A stretch of 64,000 nt of DNA. Origin: SXVE01 sp036388895 (lineage in GTDB: Bacteria; Acidobacteriota; Blastocatellia; Pyrinomonadales; Pyrinomonadaceae). Under the pieces are notes generated by a model, which made no database searches, had not been told where the DNA came from, and worked only from the letters and a program-made list of their open reading frames with translations. The translations under genes and the position numbers were made by a program. The stretch covers positions 186,001 to 250,000 of the forward strand of contig DASVQY010000002.1 in the NCBI GenBank assembly GCA_036388895.1, in the 5' to 3' direction. This document shows, one piece after another, positions 18,148-27,288 of the stretch. Every line of letters starts with the position of its first letter. The first letter of the stretch is position 1.

Positions 18148-18275
18148 TTATCAGCCGCGAAAATGCACAAAAATCGCAAAAATAAAGAGAAAACATCTTA
18201 AAATTTTGCTCTTTTACTTTTTTACCTTTCGCATTTTTACTTTCGCATTTTTACTTTTGCGCCTTTTGTGACTAT
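18148..18275. repeat. Imperfect hairpin with a 14-base tandem repeat
   Basis: Left side words GCCGCGAAAATGCAC and ATCGCAAAAAT oppose a right side holding two copies of TTTCGCATTTTTAC (18227-18254) and then TTTTGCGCC. It fills the space between the exported dikinase stop and the lipoprotein start. Confidence 0.55.
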
Positions 18276-18279
18276 TTTC

Positions 18280-20238
18280 CTATTTCTTTTCAATATACGG
18301 TCTCGCCTGCACAACGTAAATTCGATTGTTCATTATTCCCCATTCGATATCCTGTTCTTTTTTTCCGCCGAACACGCGCCGAATGTTGAGCGCGATTTTC
18401 GCTAAATTTCGCGCCTGCAAATCAGTCAAAATTCTTTTTGACTGAGGGTCGGCGCATTGGTCGGTTTTCTCGACCAGCCCGCCTTCTTCGTCAAAAACCA
18501 GCGAATTTTGCTGCTGCGAAATAGTCATCAAAATAACCGAATCGGATTTCGGATTGAATAAAATCTGTTCGGGAATGCCGTTGTTGTCGGGAATTTTTGA
18601 ATTGTGCCCGCAAACCGTGCTGATGTAAACCGCATTTTTGTTTTCGTCGTCAAATGGGTCTTTGCTGATCATCACGCCGCCTTTCTGCATATCAACGCTG
18701 AGCTGAACGAGCGCCGACATATAAACGTCGGTTTGACTGACGTAATTGCGTACGCGCGCTTCGTACGCTTCAGATTTCCAGAGCGACGCCCAAACCTTTT
18801 TTACCGCTTCGATCAATTCCTTTTCCCTTGTAACGTTCGGAACGCTCGAATAAAGACCGGCGCCGGAAAAGTTCGGCAAATCTTCGGAATTCGATGAGCT
18901 GCGAACGAAAACCGAGCGACCGCCTAATTGTGTTTTCCATTTTTGAATGATTTGTCGCCGCAATTCTTCGTCGAATTTGCCGTTTTGAATTTTTTTGCGA
19001 AACTCTTCGAGTTTTTCGCGGCGAAAACGAGGATTGTGAATAAAATCGTTATTGTCCAGCAACTCTTCGATTTCCTTATCGAATCCGTTATCTTTCATAA
19101 AACGGTCATACCAGTAAAACGGAATGCTGAAACCGTCGGGAACTGTGAAACCCAGAAGTTTGGCGTTCAGCATTTCGCCTAAATTCGCCGCTTTCGCGCC
19201 GTACAGAACGCTGTCCCTTTTACGCATTTCGCGCAGTCCGGCTAACTGTTTGACGGTTAAATTCACCGGCGGAATTTGAATGTCGGGCGGTTTGGCATTA
19301 TCGAGTGCTTCCCGGTCAGCGCGCTTGAACTTCGGCTCGGCGAAAGTCGCTTCAAATTCGATCCAGTAAGTATCGAATTCTTTGAGAAGTTTGTCGGCGT
19401 CTTTGATATAAACGTTCGGAATGCCCCAGCCTTTCGCCAGAATGTTGATGTGCGAAAGCGGACTCGACGGTTTGGCGACGATGATTCCGCGAACCGGCGG
19501 CAAGCTGATCGGCAATTCCTTCAACACCAGAATTTCGTTATCGCCGATTTCCACCGTATCGTCGAGCTTTTCGATAATGTGGATTCTGCCTACCGATTTT
19601 CCGATGTTTAGCGCCAGATATTCCTGGTTTTTGGCGATATCGCTTTGCAGAACGCGTTCGATTCCGAGCGTCGCGGAAACGTCTTCCTGCCGAATAGAAT
19701 TCGGTTTATAGTAAACGTCCGTGAAAAACGATTGATTGATCGTGTCATCGGCAATCCTAATAAGTTCGGCTGTCGCCAGATCGCCTTCCCAAAGTTCCCA
19801 TGTGAATTTCTCGACCGGTTTCTGCCACGCGATTGTCCCGACGATAAAACGGCGGTCTTCGTCTATATAAATCGGTTTGAAAACATCGCCGCCGCGCGGC
19901 ACAAGATAATTTGCGAGCAGAAAATCTTTGTGAAAACGATATTTTTGCGAATTGACGTAATAAATTTTATTTTTGTTTTTGCGGTCAATAACGAACATCG
20001 CGTGCGGCAGCGCGTACGGCGTGCCTTGATGATAAGTCCGCGCAATCGAATCGAAATCCGTTTGCGTTTCGATTTTTGCAAGAGAGTTTTTCTTTGAATC
20101 CGGTTTGTCCGGCATCGCGCCCGCCGGTTCGCGCGTCGGCGAAGGTTTGCGAGCTGTCTGTCCGAAAATGTCGCTTTCAAACGAAACGATCAAACTCGAT
20201 AAAAATAAGGTTAATAAAATATATTGAAACTTTCTCAT
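18280..20238 (-). CDS. Exported PEP-synthase/glucan-dikinase-like protein
   Basis: The 652-residue protein combines a phosphohistidine swivel domain (about 245-290; His in SSPLSHINILAKGWGIPNV) with a C-terminal PPDK/PEP-synthase ATP-grasp domain (about 340-650; YGAKAANLGEM, FVRSSSNSEDLPNFSGAGL, QDIEWGI and VQARP). The swivel-before-ATP-grasp order is that of plant glucan water dikinase, not PEP synthase. No PEP/pyruvate barrel is present. The N-terminus has a signal-peptide-like segment ending near IFGQ (residue 26), which would place an ATP-using enzyme outside the cytoplasm. Residues 75-240 are an unrecognised N-terminal domain. The substrate is unknown. Confidence 0.8.
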   Translation of the reverse strand: MRKFQYILLTLFLSSLIVSFESDIFGQTARKPSPTREPAGAMPDKPDSKKNSLAKIETQTDFDSIARTYHQGTPYALPHAMFVIDRKNKNKIYYVNSQKYRFHKDFLLANYLVPRGGDVFKPIYIDEDRRFIVGTIAWQKPVEKFTWELWEGDLATAELIRIADDTINQSFFTDVYYKPNSIRQEDVSATLGIERVLQSDIAKNQEYLALNIGKSVGRIHIIEKLDDTVEIGDNEILVLKELPISLPPVRGIIVAKPSSPLSHINILAKGWGIPNVYIKDADKLLKEFDTYWIEFEATFAEPKFKRADREALDNAKPPDIQIPPVNLTVKQLAGLREMRKRDSVLYGAKAANLGEMLNAKLLGFTVPDGFSIPFYWYDRFMKDNGFDKEIEELLDNNDFIHNPRFRREKLEEFRKKIQNGKFDEELRRQIIQKWKTQLGGRSVFVRSSSNSEDLPNFSGAGLYSSVPNVTREKELIEAVKKVWASLWKSEAYEARVRNYVSQTDVYMSALVQLSVDMQKGGVMISKDPFDDENKNAVYISTVCGHNSKIPDNNGIPEQILFNPKSDSVILMTISQQQNSLVFDEEGGLVEKTDQCADPQSKRILTDLQARNLAKIALNIRRVFGGKKEQDIEWGIMNNRIYVVQARPYIEKK

Positions 20239-20250
20239 CGCTTTTTTATA

Positions 20251-20274
20251 AAACCGGCTTGTCGCCGCCGGTTT
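20251..20274. other. Short perfect hairpin upstream of the dikinase gene
   Basis: AAACCGGC and GCCGGTTT form an 8-bp stem with an 8-base loop, 12 bases before the dikinase ATG on the minus strand. It has no U-tract. It could affect translation or end an upstream transcript. The rest of the 228-base gap shows nothing else. Confidence 0.4.
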
Positions 20275-20466
20275 GTAAATTCATTCTTTTGTTGCTTTGA
20301 CGGCAAGTTAAACAGCCGATCATCAGCTCACATCAAAATTCGCGGCAATATCGTCAAATATTTTCGATGCGCGAAAAACTCATTCGGTTTTAGATTTATT
20401 GTCGTACCGGCGGAAATACGATTGTTCGAGCACTCGATTCAAAAATAACCAAAGAAATATTCTACA

Positions 20467-21726
20467 TTATTTTCGTAAAACATTTTCAATCGCGTCGCAA
20501 GCCGCCACCGTTCCGCCTTCAGCGGCAACAATTTCGCTCGTTTCCATAGCCTTCGTTTTATAACTCGCGTCATCAAGCAACACACGCAACTGACCCGCCG
20601 CATTTTCAGCCGTATAACTTTCTCTGGAAATTACGCGGGCGACGCCGATGCGTTCACAGCGAGCGGCATTATCGGGCTGATCGTGCGAGTAAGGCATAAA
20701 AAGATGCGGAACTCCGGCGCGCAAGACCTGCGCGGTCGTTCCGACGCCGCCTTGATGAACGACGCAAGCCGCTTTTGGAAAAACCAGAGAATACGGCGCG
20801 TAGTCAAAACCGACTATGTTTTCGTTCGTGCCTTTCGGCGGTTCATTGAAAATGCCGTAGAGCAAAACCGCGCGTCGCCCGAGCATTTTCGCCGCTTTCG
20901 CGCTTTCTTCAAAAAAATCGCGCGCGTCCATCACGGCGGCGCTGCCCAAAGTAAATACAATCGGCGGCTCGCCGTTTTCCAGAAATTTCGTTAAATCTTC
21001 GGGCATTTTTCCCAGATCGTTTTGCCCGTCGTAAAAACAAAAACCGGTTTGCAGAGTCGGCGAATGCCAATCGGGCTGCGGCTTTCCGAGAACTTTGGAA
21101 AAAAGCGCGAGATGAAGCAGATCGGAAAATTTATCGTCGAAAACCGGATCGTGGTTTTCATCCAAAGCGAGTTCGCGCCTGAATTCGCGGTAATCTTTGA
21201 GCCACGAGCGAACGAGACGACGAACGATGCCGAACATCGCCGAGTGAAACGTGTTGCCGAGAAAGCGAAAATGTTTGAGCCATTGCGCCGTCGGCGGAAC
21301 GAACGGGTCGTAAGCCGATAGAAACGAAGCCGGCGCGAGGCTCGTCGTTACCCAGGAAATGCCGGTTTTTTCGACGACGGATTTCGCTGCGAAAACGACT
21401 TCGCCGGTAATGAGCAAATCCGCGCCCTTGACCGTCGCCAGCAAATCTTCATACTGCGGACGCACGTTCGGCAGCAGAATATCCTTTAAAAGCAGCTCGG
21501 TTCCGGTTCGGGCGTCCATTACGCGGCGGGCTAAATCTTTATCTTCCGGGTCGAAATTTGGGCGCATCGGTCGGAAAGGGAAACCGAGCGTTTCGATTTT
21601 TTCGCGGTACGCTTCCATCAAAGCGAATGTGATTTCGTGCCCGCGTCTTCTCAATTCCAACGCCAGCGCGATTTTCGGGTGCGTGTCGCCGAGCGAGCCA
21701 AACGTAGAAATAACAATTTTCGCCAT
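20467..21726 (-). CDS. UGT/MurG-like glycosyltransferase (family 1/28)
   Basis: The 419-residue protein begins ISTFGSLGDTHPKIALA, the acceptor-domain start of GT1/GT28 enzymes such as rhamnosyl- and macrolide glycosyltransferases. The C-terminal nucleotide-sugar domain has HQGGVGTTAQVLRAGVPHLF and then PYSHDQPDNA, the donor site. It has no signal peptide or clear membrane segment. The acceptor is probably a lipid or natural product and cannot be told from sequence. Confidence 0.9.
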   Translation of the reverse strand: MAKIVISTFGSLGDTHPKIALALELRRRGHEITFALMEAYREKIETLGFPFRPMRPNFDPEDKDLARRVMDARTGTELLLKDILLPNVRPQYEDLLATVKGADLLITGEVVFAAKSVVEKTGISWVTTSLAPASFLSAYDPFVPPTAQWLKHFRFLGNTFHSAMFGIVRRLVRSWLKDYREFRRELALDENHDPVFDDKFSDLLHLALFSKVLGKPQPDWHSPTLQTGFCFYDGQNDLGKMPEDLTKFLENGEPPIVFTLGSAAVMDARDFFEESAKAAKMLGRRAVLLYGIFNEPPKGTNENIVGFDYAPYSLVFPKAACVVHQGGVGTTAQVLRAGVPHLFMPYSHDQPDNAARCERIGVARVISRESYTAENAAGQLRVLLDDASYKTKAMETSEIVAAEGGTVAACDAIENVLRK

Positions 21727-21812
21727 ATTTTACGCTTCAGTGAAAAGCGAGTAAATAAGAAAAATCAATAATTAAAAAATCAATAATGAAAATTTGAAAA
21801 ATACCTTTTCCG

Positions 21813-22016
21813 CTATTCGGTTTTCATCGTTTCTTCGCTTTGTCGTTCGATTTCACGCTGATTTAATCGTTCTTTCACCTGAAAACGAACGCTTAAAAAA
21901 AACGCGACGGCGCCGAAAACCGCTGAAACGAACAAACCGTCATTATTTCCCTGCCACAAGAAAAACGCGGCAATTCCGATTAGGATCACCGCTAGAATTT
22001 TGAAAAACGATTCCAT
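21813..22016 (-). CDS. Small two-helix membrane protein
   Basis: The 67-residue protein has two hydrophobic helices (4-22 and 27-44) and a charged tail (QVKERLNQREIERQSEE). It has a normal ATG and neighbouring-type codon use. It lies in a gap on the minus strand between efp and the glycosyltransferase. Family and role are unknown. Confidence 0.55.
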   Translation of the reverse strand: MESFFKILAVILIGIAAFFLWQGNNDGLFVSAVFGAVAFFLSVRFQVKERLNQREIERQSEETMKTE

Positions 22017-22270
22017 AATTACAAAGTCTAATTATTAGCCAAGGCAAAGTAAACCGAAATATTTTGGGTTACCTGAAAAAATGGCGCCGAATCGCTGTTC
22101 CGTAATTATAACAAAGCGGGCACATTGACGGTGCGGCGGCAGGAAACTTCATAATCGTATTTTGATTGATGACTAGACAAATCTCCAGGTCAAAAATTAA
22201 ACTAGAAACTTTATAAAATCGGATAATTATTTATTAAACAGAGAAAAAAACGGAGAAAATATAAAATTTT

Positions 22271-22834
22271 ATGGCATTACAGGCTAATGATATCAGAAAG
22301 GGAATGGTTATTTTGTTTGAAGGCGTGCCGTGCAAAGTGATGGATTTTCGTCATCACACGCCGGGAAATTTGCGCGCGATGGTGCAGACGCGTCTGAGAA
22401 ATCTTTTAACCGGAAACTCGTTCGAGCATCGCTTTCGCTCGAACGATTCGCTCGACCGTGTAGTTTTGGAACAGCACGCGATGGAATATCTTTATTCCGA
22501 CGGCTCGCATCATCATTTTATGAATTCGGAAAATTACGAGCAGATTTCGCTGACCGAAGAAGAACTCGGCGACGCGGCGCAGTGGCTGATGCCGGGCATT
22601 AAAATCGAAGTCGAGTTTTACAATGGAACTCCAATCGGCGTTCAGCTTCCGTCTTCGATGGAATTGACCGTCACCTCGACCGAGCCGGTCTTAAAAGGCG
22701 CGACCGCGTCAAACTCCAATAAGCCGGCGACATTGGAAAACGGCGTAACTCTCTATGTTCCGCCGTTCATCGTCGAAGGCGAGCGCATCCGCGTCAATCC
22801 GGCGGAAGCGCGATATATGGAGCGCGTCAAATAA
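22271..22834 (+). CDS. efp: Elongation factor P with Asn at the tip
   Basis: EF-P helps ribosomes through polyproline stretches. The 187-residue protein has the three beta-barrel domains, with ARYMERVK at the C-terminus and NLLTG in domain I. The loop that reaches the peptidyl-transferase centre reads HTPGNLRAM: Asn33 takes the place of the Lys34 that is modified in E. coli, with Arg35 two positions on. No epmA, earP or ymfI-type modification gene is nearby. ACGGAGAAA precedes the ATG. A TATAAAAT element near 22.21 kb may be its promoter. Confidence 0.95.
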   Translation: MALQANDIRKGMVILFEGVPCKVMDFRHHTPGNLRAMVQTRLRNLLTGNSFEHRFRSNDSLDRVVLEQHAMEYLYSDGSHHHFMNSENYEQISLTEEELGDAAQWLMPGIKIEVEFYNGTPIGVQLPSSMELTVTSTEPVLKGATASNSNKPATLENGVTLYVPPFIVEGERIRVNPAEARYMERVK

Positions 22835-22848
22835 CGCACTGGTTCATG

Positions 22849-22924
22849 GTTCAAAGTCCAAAGTCTAAAGTCTAAATTTTTTGATTCTTTTCCGACTTTG
22901 GACTTTGGACTTTGGACTTTGAAC
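22849..22924. repeat. Near-perfect intergenic hairpin of AAAGTCC words
   Basis: The 24-base arms at 22849-22872 and 22901-22924 match at 23 positions. Each arm is a tandem of the 7-base word AAAGTCC (as CAAAGTC). It fills the efp-waaA gap and ends one base before the waaA ATG, leaving no ordinary ribosome site for that gene. Confidence 0.9.
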
Positions 22925-22925
22925 T

Positions 22926-24239
22926 ATGTTCACACTTTACAGCTTTCTTCTAACCGTCGCCTTCCTTCTTTTGTCGCCGATTTTTTTGCTGAGGCGCGAA
23001 AAATACGCCACCGGATTCTGGCAAAGATGGGGATTTCTGCCGAAATTTGAACAAACGGAAAAGCCGGTCGTTTGGCTGCACTGCGTTTCGGTCGGCGAGG
23101 CGAATGCGGCGCTGCCTTTAGTCGAAGAAATCAAAAAACAATTTCCCGAATATCGTCTCATCGTTTCTACCACCACAAAAACCGGACAAAATCTAGCTGC
23201 CAAAATATTCGCCGGTACAGCCGAAACCGTATTTTATTTTCCGTTCGATTGGCGTTTCACAGTTCGCCGCGCATTGCGTAATTTTCAGCCCGCGGCGGTT
23301 TTGTTAATGGAAACAGAGCTCTGGTTTAACTTTATCCGTGAATCGAGCAAAAGCGGCGCAACTGTAGCGATTATAAACGGCAGATTGAGCGAAAAATCGT
23401 TCAAAAACTATTCGTATATCAAAAGTTTTATGCGGCGCGTTTTAGCAGGCGTTGATTTGGCTTTAATGCAGACAGACGCAGACGCGGAACGGTTGATACG
23501 ACTCGGTATTCCTGCCGGTAAAGTAAAGGTTACGGGAAATATTAAGTTTGATCAGAATTACGAAAAAAGCGAATTGACCGAAATTTTCAGACGCCGGTTC
23601 GGCGTTACGACGGACGCGCCGCTGATTGTCGCCGCCAGCACGCACGCGCCCGAAGAAACTTGGATTACAGAAGCCTTTAAACAAATTTGGAAAAGCGCGC
23701 CGGAAAAACTGCCGCGTCTTTTAATCGCGCCGCGTCACCCGGAACGATTCACCGAAGTTGCGGAATTGATAAAACAAACCGGTTTTGATTGGGTTCGTCG
23801 TTCGGAAAAGGAATCGGAAAGCGATAAAACGGCGGAAATAATTCTGCTCGATTCAATCGGCGAGTTGCGCGCGGTTTATCCGCTCGCCGAAATAGTTTTC
23901 GTCGGCGGAAGCACAATTCCGCACGGCGGTCAGAGCATTTTGGAGCCCGCCATTGCCGGACGAGCGATCGTCACGGGTTTTTACACGATGAATTTCGCCG
24001 TCGCCGTTAAAGAGTTTACAGCTAACAACGCGCTTGTTCAGTTGCCGCAACTCAGCGAAGAAAACGTCGCGGGCAAACTCGCAGAAGTCTTCGCATATCT
24101 TTTGCGCGATTCGGAAAAACGGGAAAAGCTCGCTCGCAATGCGCTTGCCGTGATCGAAAAGAATCGCGGCGCAACGGAAAAAACAATCGAAAATTTAAAG
24201 CCGATTCTTCAATCCTATAAAAATGTCGGTTCTGTTTAA
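22926..24239 (+). CDS. waaA: 3-deoxy-D-manno-octulosonic acid transferase (Kdo transferase)
   Basis: WaaA adds Kdo from CMP-Kdo to lipid A precursor at the inner membrane. The 437-residue protein has an N-terminal anchor helix, WLHCVSVGEANAALPL, LLMETELWFNF with the catalytic Glu region, and the donor-site stretch FVGGSTIPHGGQSILEPA. Its presence shows that the organism makes Kdo-containing lipopolysaccharide. It is downstream of efp in the same direction; the hairpin abuts its ATG. Confidence 0.95.
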   Translation: MFTLYSFLLTVAFLLLSPIFLLRREKYATGFWQRWGFLPKFEQTEKPVVWLHCVSVGEANAALPLVEEIKKQFPEYRLIVSTTTKTGQNLAAKIFAGTAETVFYFPFDWRFTVRRALRNFQPAAVLLMETELWFNFIRESSKSGATVAIINGRLSEKSFKNYSYIKSFMRRVLAGVDLALMQTDADAERLIRLGIPAGKVKVTGNIKFDQNYEKSELTEIFRRRFGVTTDAPLIVAASTHAPEETWITEAFKQIWKSAPEKLPRLLIAPRHPERFTEVAELIKQTGFDWVRRSEKESESDKTAEIILLDSIGELRAVYPLAEIVFVGGSTIPHGGQSILEPAIAGRAIVTGFYTMNFAVAVKEFTANNALVQLPQLSEENVAGKLAEVFAYLLRDSEKREKLARNALAVIEKNRGATEKTIENLKPILQSYKNVGSV

Positions 24240-24373
24240 GAAATAGTTGCCGCGAAAAGACGCATAAGCGCAAGAAAAAATCAAAAGCAATATTGATTCG
24301 TAGTTTTCCTGCCTTTTCGTCGTTATCAAGTTTACTTTGTTCTGCGCGTTCTGAATTAGTTTTACAAAAGGAA

Positions 24374-25597
24374 ATGATTTACGTTTTTTACTTTTTCGCC
24401 GCTATTTTAATATTTTTAAGTTATAAATCACTGCGCGGCGGCGTTGATTATCTCGATTTTTTCAAACGCGAACTCGCTAAACCGAAATCGAGCTTTACGC
24501 CTTTCGTTTCTGTAATCGCACCTTGCCGTGGGGTTGACGCTGATTTGCGAGAAAATCTTTCCGCGCTTTTCCGACAGGATTTTCCTCGGTATGAAGTTAT
24601 TTTTGCGGTTGATGACGAAAGGGACGAATCGGTGAAAATAATCGAAGAAATTTTACGCGAAAACGCAAAACTCGCAGCAAAAATTACAGCAAAACTTATC
24701 GTTGCCGGAAAAGCGTCTAATTCGAGCCAGAAAGTTCATAATTTGCGCGAAGCCGTTTTGCACGTCGCCGACGAATCGAAAGTTTTCGTTTTTGTTGACT
24801 CCGACGCGCGCCCGGCGGAAAATTGGCTGCGCTGTTTGATTGCGCCTCTCGAAGATGCAAAAATCGGCGCGGCGACCGGTTATCGCTGGTTTATTTCAAA
24901 ACGGCGCGGGTTTGCTTCTGAAACGCTCGCCGTTTGGAACGCTTCGATTGCCTCCGCTTTGGGCGCGAATACGCGCAGTAATTTTTGCTGGGGCGGTTCG
25001 ATGGCGATTCGGCGCGAAACTTTTGAAAAACTCGATATTCCGGAGCGCTGGCGCGGCACGCTCTCTGATGATTTCGTCGTGACGCGACGAATGAAAGAAG
25101 CGAATTTGCCGATTTATTTCGTTCCGCAGGTGCTCGTCGCCTCGATTGAAGACCGCACTTTCAGCGAGCTTTTTGAGTTTACGACGCGTCAGATGAAAAT
25201 CACGCGCGTTTACGCGCCGAATCTGTGGATTGCTTCTTTCATCGGTTCATTTATCTTTAATCTGGTTTTCGTCTGGGGAATTTTGATTTTGATACTCGGT
25301 GCAATAAACACATTTTCCTTCTGGTTTTCCTTTATCGCTTTGGTCACCATTTCTATTTTCAGCGCCGCAAAAGCGCATCTTAGATTAAAAGCGGCAAAGC
25401 TGGTTTTAAAGCGTTACGAAATGGAATTAAATAAACAGTTTTGGACGCAAAACACGCTTTGGATTTTATCGCCCGCTTTGTTTTTTTATAATTCGGCGGC
25501 AGCTTTGTTCTCGCGTAAAATCCTCTGGCGAGGAATCAAATACCAACTAAATTCACCCGAAGAGACATCTATAATTACGCGAAAAGAACGGTTTTGA
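24374..25597 (+). CDS. Membrane GT2 glycosyltransferase, ceramide glucosyltransferase-like
   Basis: The 407-residue protein has an N-terminal membrane helix, a GT-A domain and three or four C-terminal membrane helices. It shows the GT21-type D1 AVDDERD, D2 VDSDARP and D3 TLSDDFVVTRRM, plus TRQMKITRVY in the place of the (Q/R)xxRW motif. It probably moves a sugar to a lipid such as a ceramide, hopanoid or diacylglycerol. The ATG at 24374 with AAAGGAA is preferred to one 81 bases upstream, which adds a non-family leader. It follows waaA. Confidence 0.85.
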   Translation: MIYVFYFFAAILIFLSYKSLRGGVDYLDFFKRELAKPKSSFTPFVSVIAPCRGVDADLRENLSALFRQDFPRYEVIFAVDDERDESVKIIEEILRENAKLAAKITAKLIVAGKASNSSQKVHNLREAVLHVADESKVFVFVDSDARPAENWLRCLIAPLEDAKIGAATGYRWFISKRRGFASETLAVWNASIASALGANTRSNFCWGGSMAIRRETFEKLDIPERWRGTLSDDFVVTRRMKEANLPIYFVPQVLVASIEDRTFSELFEFTTRQMKITRVYAPNLWIASFIGSFIFNLVFVWGILILILGAINTFSFWFSFIALVTISIFSAAKAHLRLKAAKLVLKRYEMELNKQFWTQNTLWILSPALFFYNSAAALFSRKILWRGIKYQLNSPEETSIITRKERF

Positions 25598-25674
25598 TAA
25601 ATAAAGCCTTTCTTTTCTAATGAAAATAAGCTGCAAATTTAAGCTATTTAATTTGTTTTTGAACAGGGGAATTT

Positions 25675-27096
25675 ATGCACTATCTTTTTCAGCGAATCGG
25701 TTTTTTATTTACATTCGCTTTTATTTTCGCCGGCGCCGCTTCCGCTTCCCGCGCGCAGGACGCGAAGTCTTCAACCGAAGATAAAAAAGATGCGGCGCAA
25801 GCAGTGGAAGTCAGAAAGGGAAAAACACCGATCATTATTATTCCCGGCTTGACCGGTTCGGAACTCGTCAATGAAAAAAATCAGGAAATAGTTTGGTTCA
25901 AGCCGCAACGCGCGAAAGAAGACGATTTGCGTTTGCCGATTTCGCCGAACCTGTCCAAAAATCGAGACAGCCTTCGACCGAAAGACGTTATTCGAGAAGT
26001 CGAGCTTTTAAGATTTCTGCCTGAAATCGAAATTTATCAAAAATTGATTGACGCTTTGGAAAAACGCGGCGGCTACACGGAAGGAAAGTTAGACAATCCT
26101 CCCGCGACCGGTTATGAAGATACGTTTTATGTTTTTCCGTACGATTGGCGGCTTGATAACGTCGAAAACGCGCGACTTTTGATGCAAAAAATTGATGCTC
26201 TCAAGCGAAAATTGAAGCGTCCGAACTTAAAATTTAATGTTATCGCTCATTCGATGGGCGGTCTAATCGCGCGTTACGCCGCAATGTACGGCAACGCCGA
26301 TATTCCGCGCGGAAAACTGCGCCCGACGTGGGCTGGCGCGAGAAATTTCAATAAGATTTTTTTGCTCGGAACTCCTAATGCTGGTTCCGTTCAGGCGCTC
26401 GACTCGATTCTAAACGGTTTTTCCTTTATCGGCGGCGGAATTAATTTACCGTTCGTTCAAAATCTGTCAAAATTCGACGTTTTTACGATTCCTTCGGTTT
26501 ATCAACTCTTGCCGCATCAGAATGCGTTTACGGCTTATGATGAAAATTTGAAGCCTTTGCCGATTGATCTTTACGATCCGAAAACCTGGGAAAGGTATGA
26601 TTGGGCAATTTGGGAAGACGAAGATTTTGCCAAAAAATTCAGTCCGGCGGAGCAGCGTGTGGCGAAGGCTTATTTCAACGTCGTTCTAAATCGCGCAAAG
26701 CGTTTTCAGGAAGCGTTAAATGTTAATTCGAGCGGAAAAACGCCGGTTACTTTTTATTTGATGGGCGCCGATTGCAAAGAGACGCAAAATGCCTTTTTGC
26801 TTTTACGCAACACGAAAAAAAATCGCTGGGAAACCCAATTCAAAGCTGGCGGGTTCGAGCGCGGCGACGGCGAAAAGGTCACTTCCGACGAATTGAAAAA
26901 GTTGATTTACGCGCAGGGAGACGGCGTCGTGACCGTCAGCTCGCTCAAAAATCAAACAGCGAAGAAATCGTCCGCTTTGCCCGTCGCCGAAGAGTTATAT
27001 CAATGCGAGGCGCACAACAGATTGGTTACGAATCCCGAAATCCAGGATAAGCTTTTGTCGATACTTGGCGTGAACGCGATAACGGCGGCGAAATAG
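25675..27096 (+). CDS. Secreted LCAT-like acyltransferase/lipase
   Basis: The 473-residue protein has a signal peptide (cleavage near SRAQ, residue 28) and an alpha/beta hydrolase fold of the lecithin:cholesterol acyltransferase type. IIIIPGLTGSELVN (52-65) is the oxyanion strand, FPYDWRLD (154-161) is the family tryptophan loop, and Ser193 in IAHSMGGLIAR is the nucleophile. The catalytic His is likely the one in CEAHNRL near the C-terminus. It probably acts on lipids in the periplasm or outside. GGGGAA precedes the ATG. Confidence 0.9.
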   Translation: MHYLFQRIGFLFTFAFIFAGAASASRAQDAKSSTEDKKDAAQAVEVRKGKTPIIIIPGLTGSELVNEKNQEIVWFKPQRAKEDDLRLPISPNLSKNRDSLRPKDVIREVELLRFLPEIEIYQKLIDALEKRGGYTEGKLDNPPATGYEDTFYVFPYDWRLDNVENARLLMQKIDALKRKLKRPNLKFNVIAHSMGGLIARYAAMYGNADIPRGKLRPTWAGARNFNKIFLLGTPNAGSVQALDSILNGFSFIGGGINLPFVQNLSKFDVFTIPSVYQLLPHQNAFTAYDENLKPLPIDLYDPKTWERYDWAIWEDEDFAKKFSPAEQRVAKAYFNVVLNRAKRFQEALNVNSSGKTPVTFYLMGADCKETQNAFLLLRNTKKNRWETQFKAGGFERGDGEKVTSDELKKLIYAQGDGVVTVSSLKNQTAKKSSALPVAEELYQCEAHNRLVTNPEIQDKLLSILGVNAITAAK

Positions 27097-27128
27097 GGTT
27101 TATAAAATTTTTTTCTTTTTTTACCGAA

Positions 27129-27165
27129 GGCAAAAGTTTTTAGTTTACTTTTGTCTTTTTATTTT
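27129..27165 (+). terminator. Stem-loop with long T-tract after the lipase gene
   Basis: GGCAAAAGT pairs with ACTTTTGTC (one G-T pair) across a 9-base loop and is followed by TTTTTATTTTTGTTTT. Confidence 0.7.
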
Positions 27166-27288
27166 TGTTTTCTTTGTATTATCATCGCGTCTTTCGCGTA
27201 TCAACGGCTTTGAGTTAAAATTGTTCTGAAATAAGTCGAGAAACGGTTGTCGGAAATTCCGAAACAACTTTTATGCGGGAGAATATAT

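Noticed and set aside
24243..24373. Another tandem-word hairpin after waaA
   Set aside because: Left words like GCCGCGAAAAGACGCATAAG are present, but I find no matching right arm.
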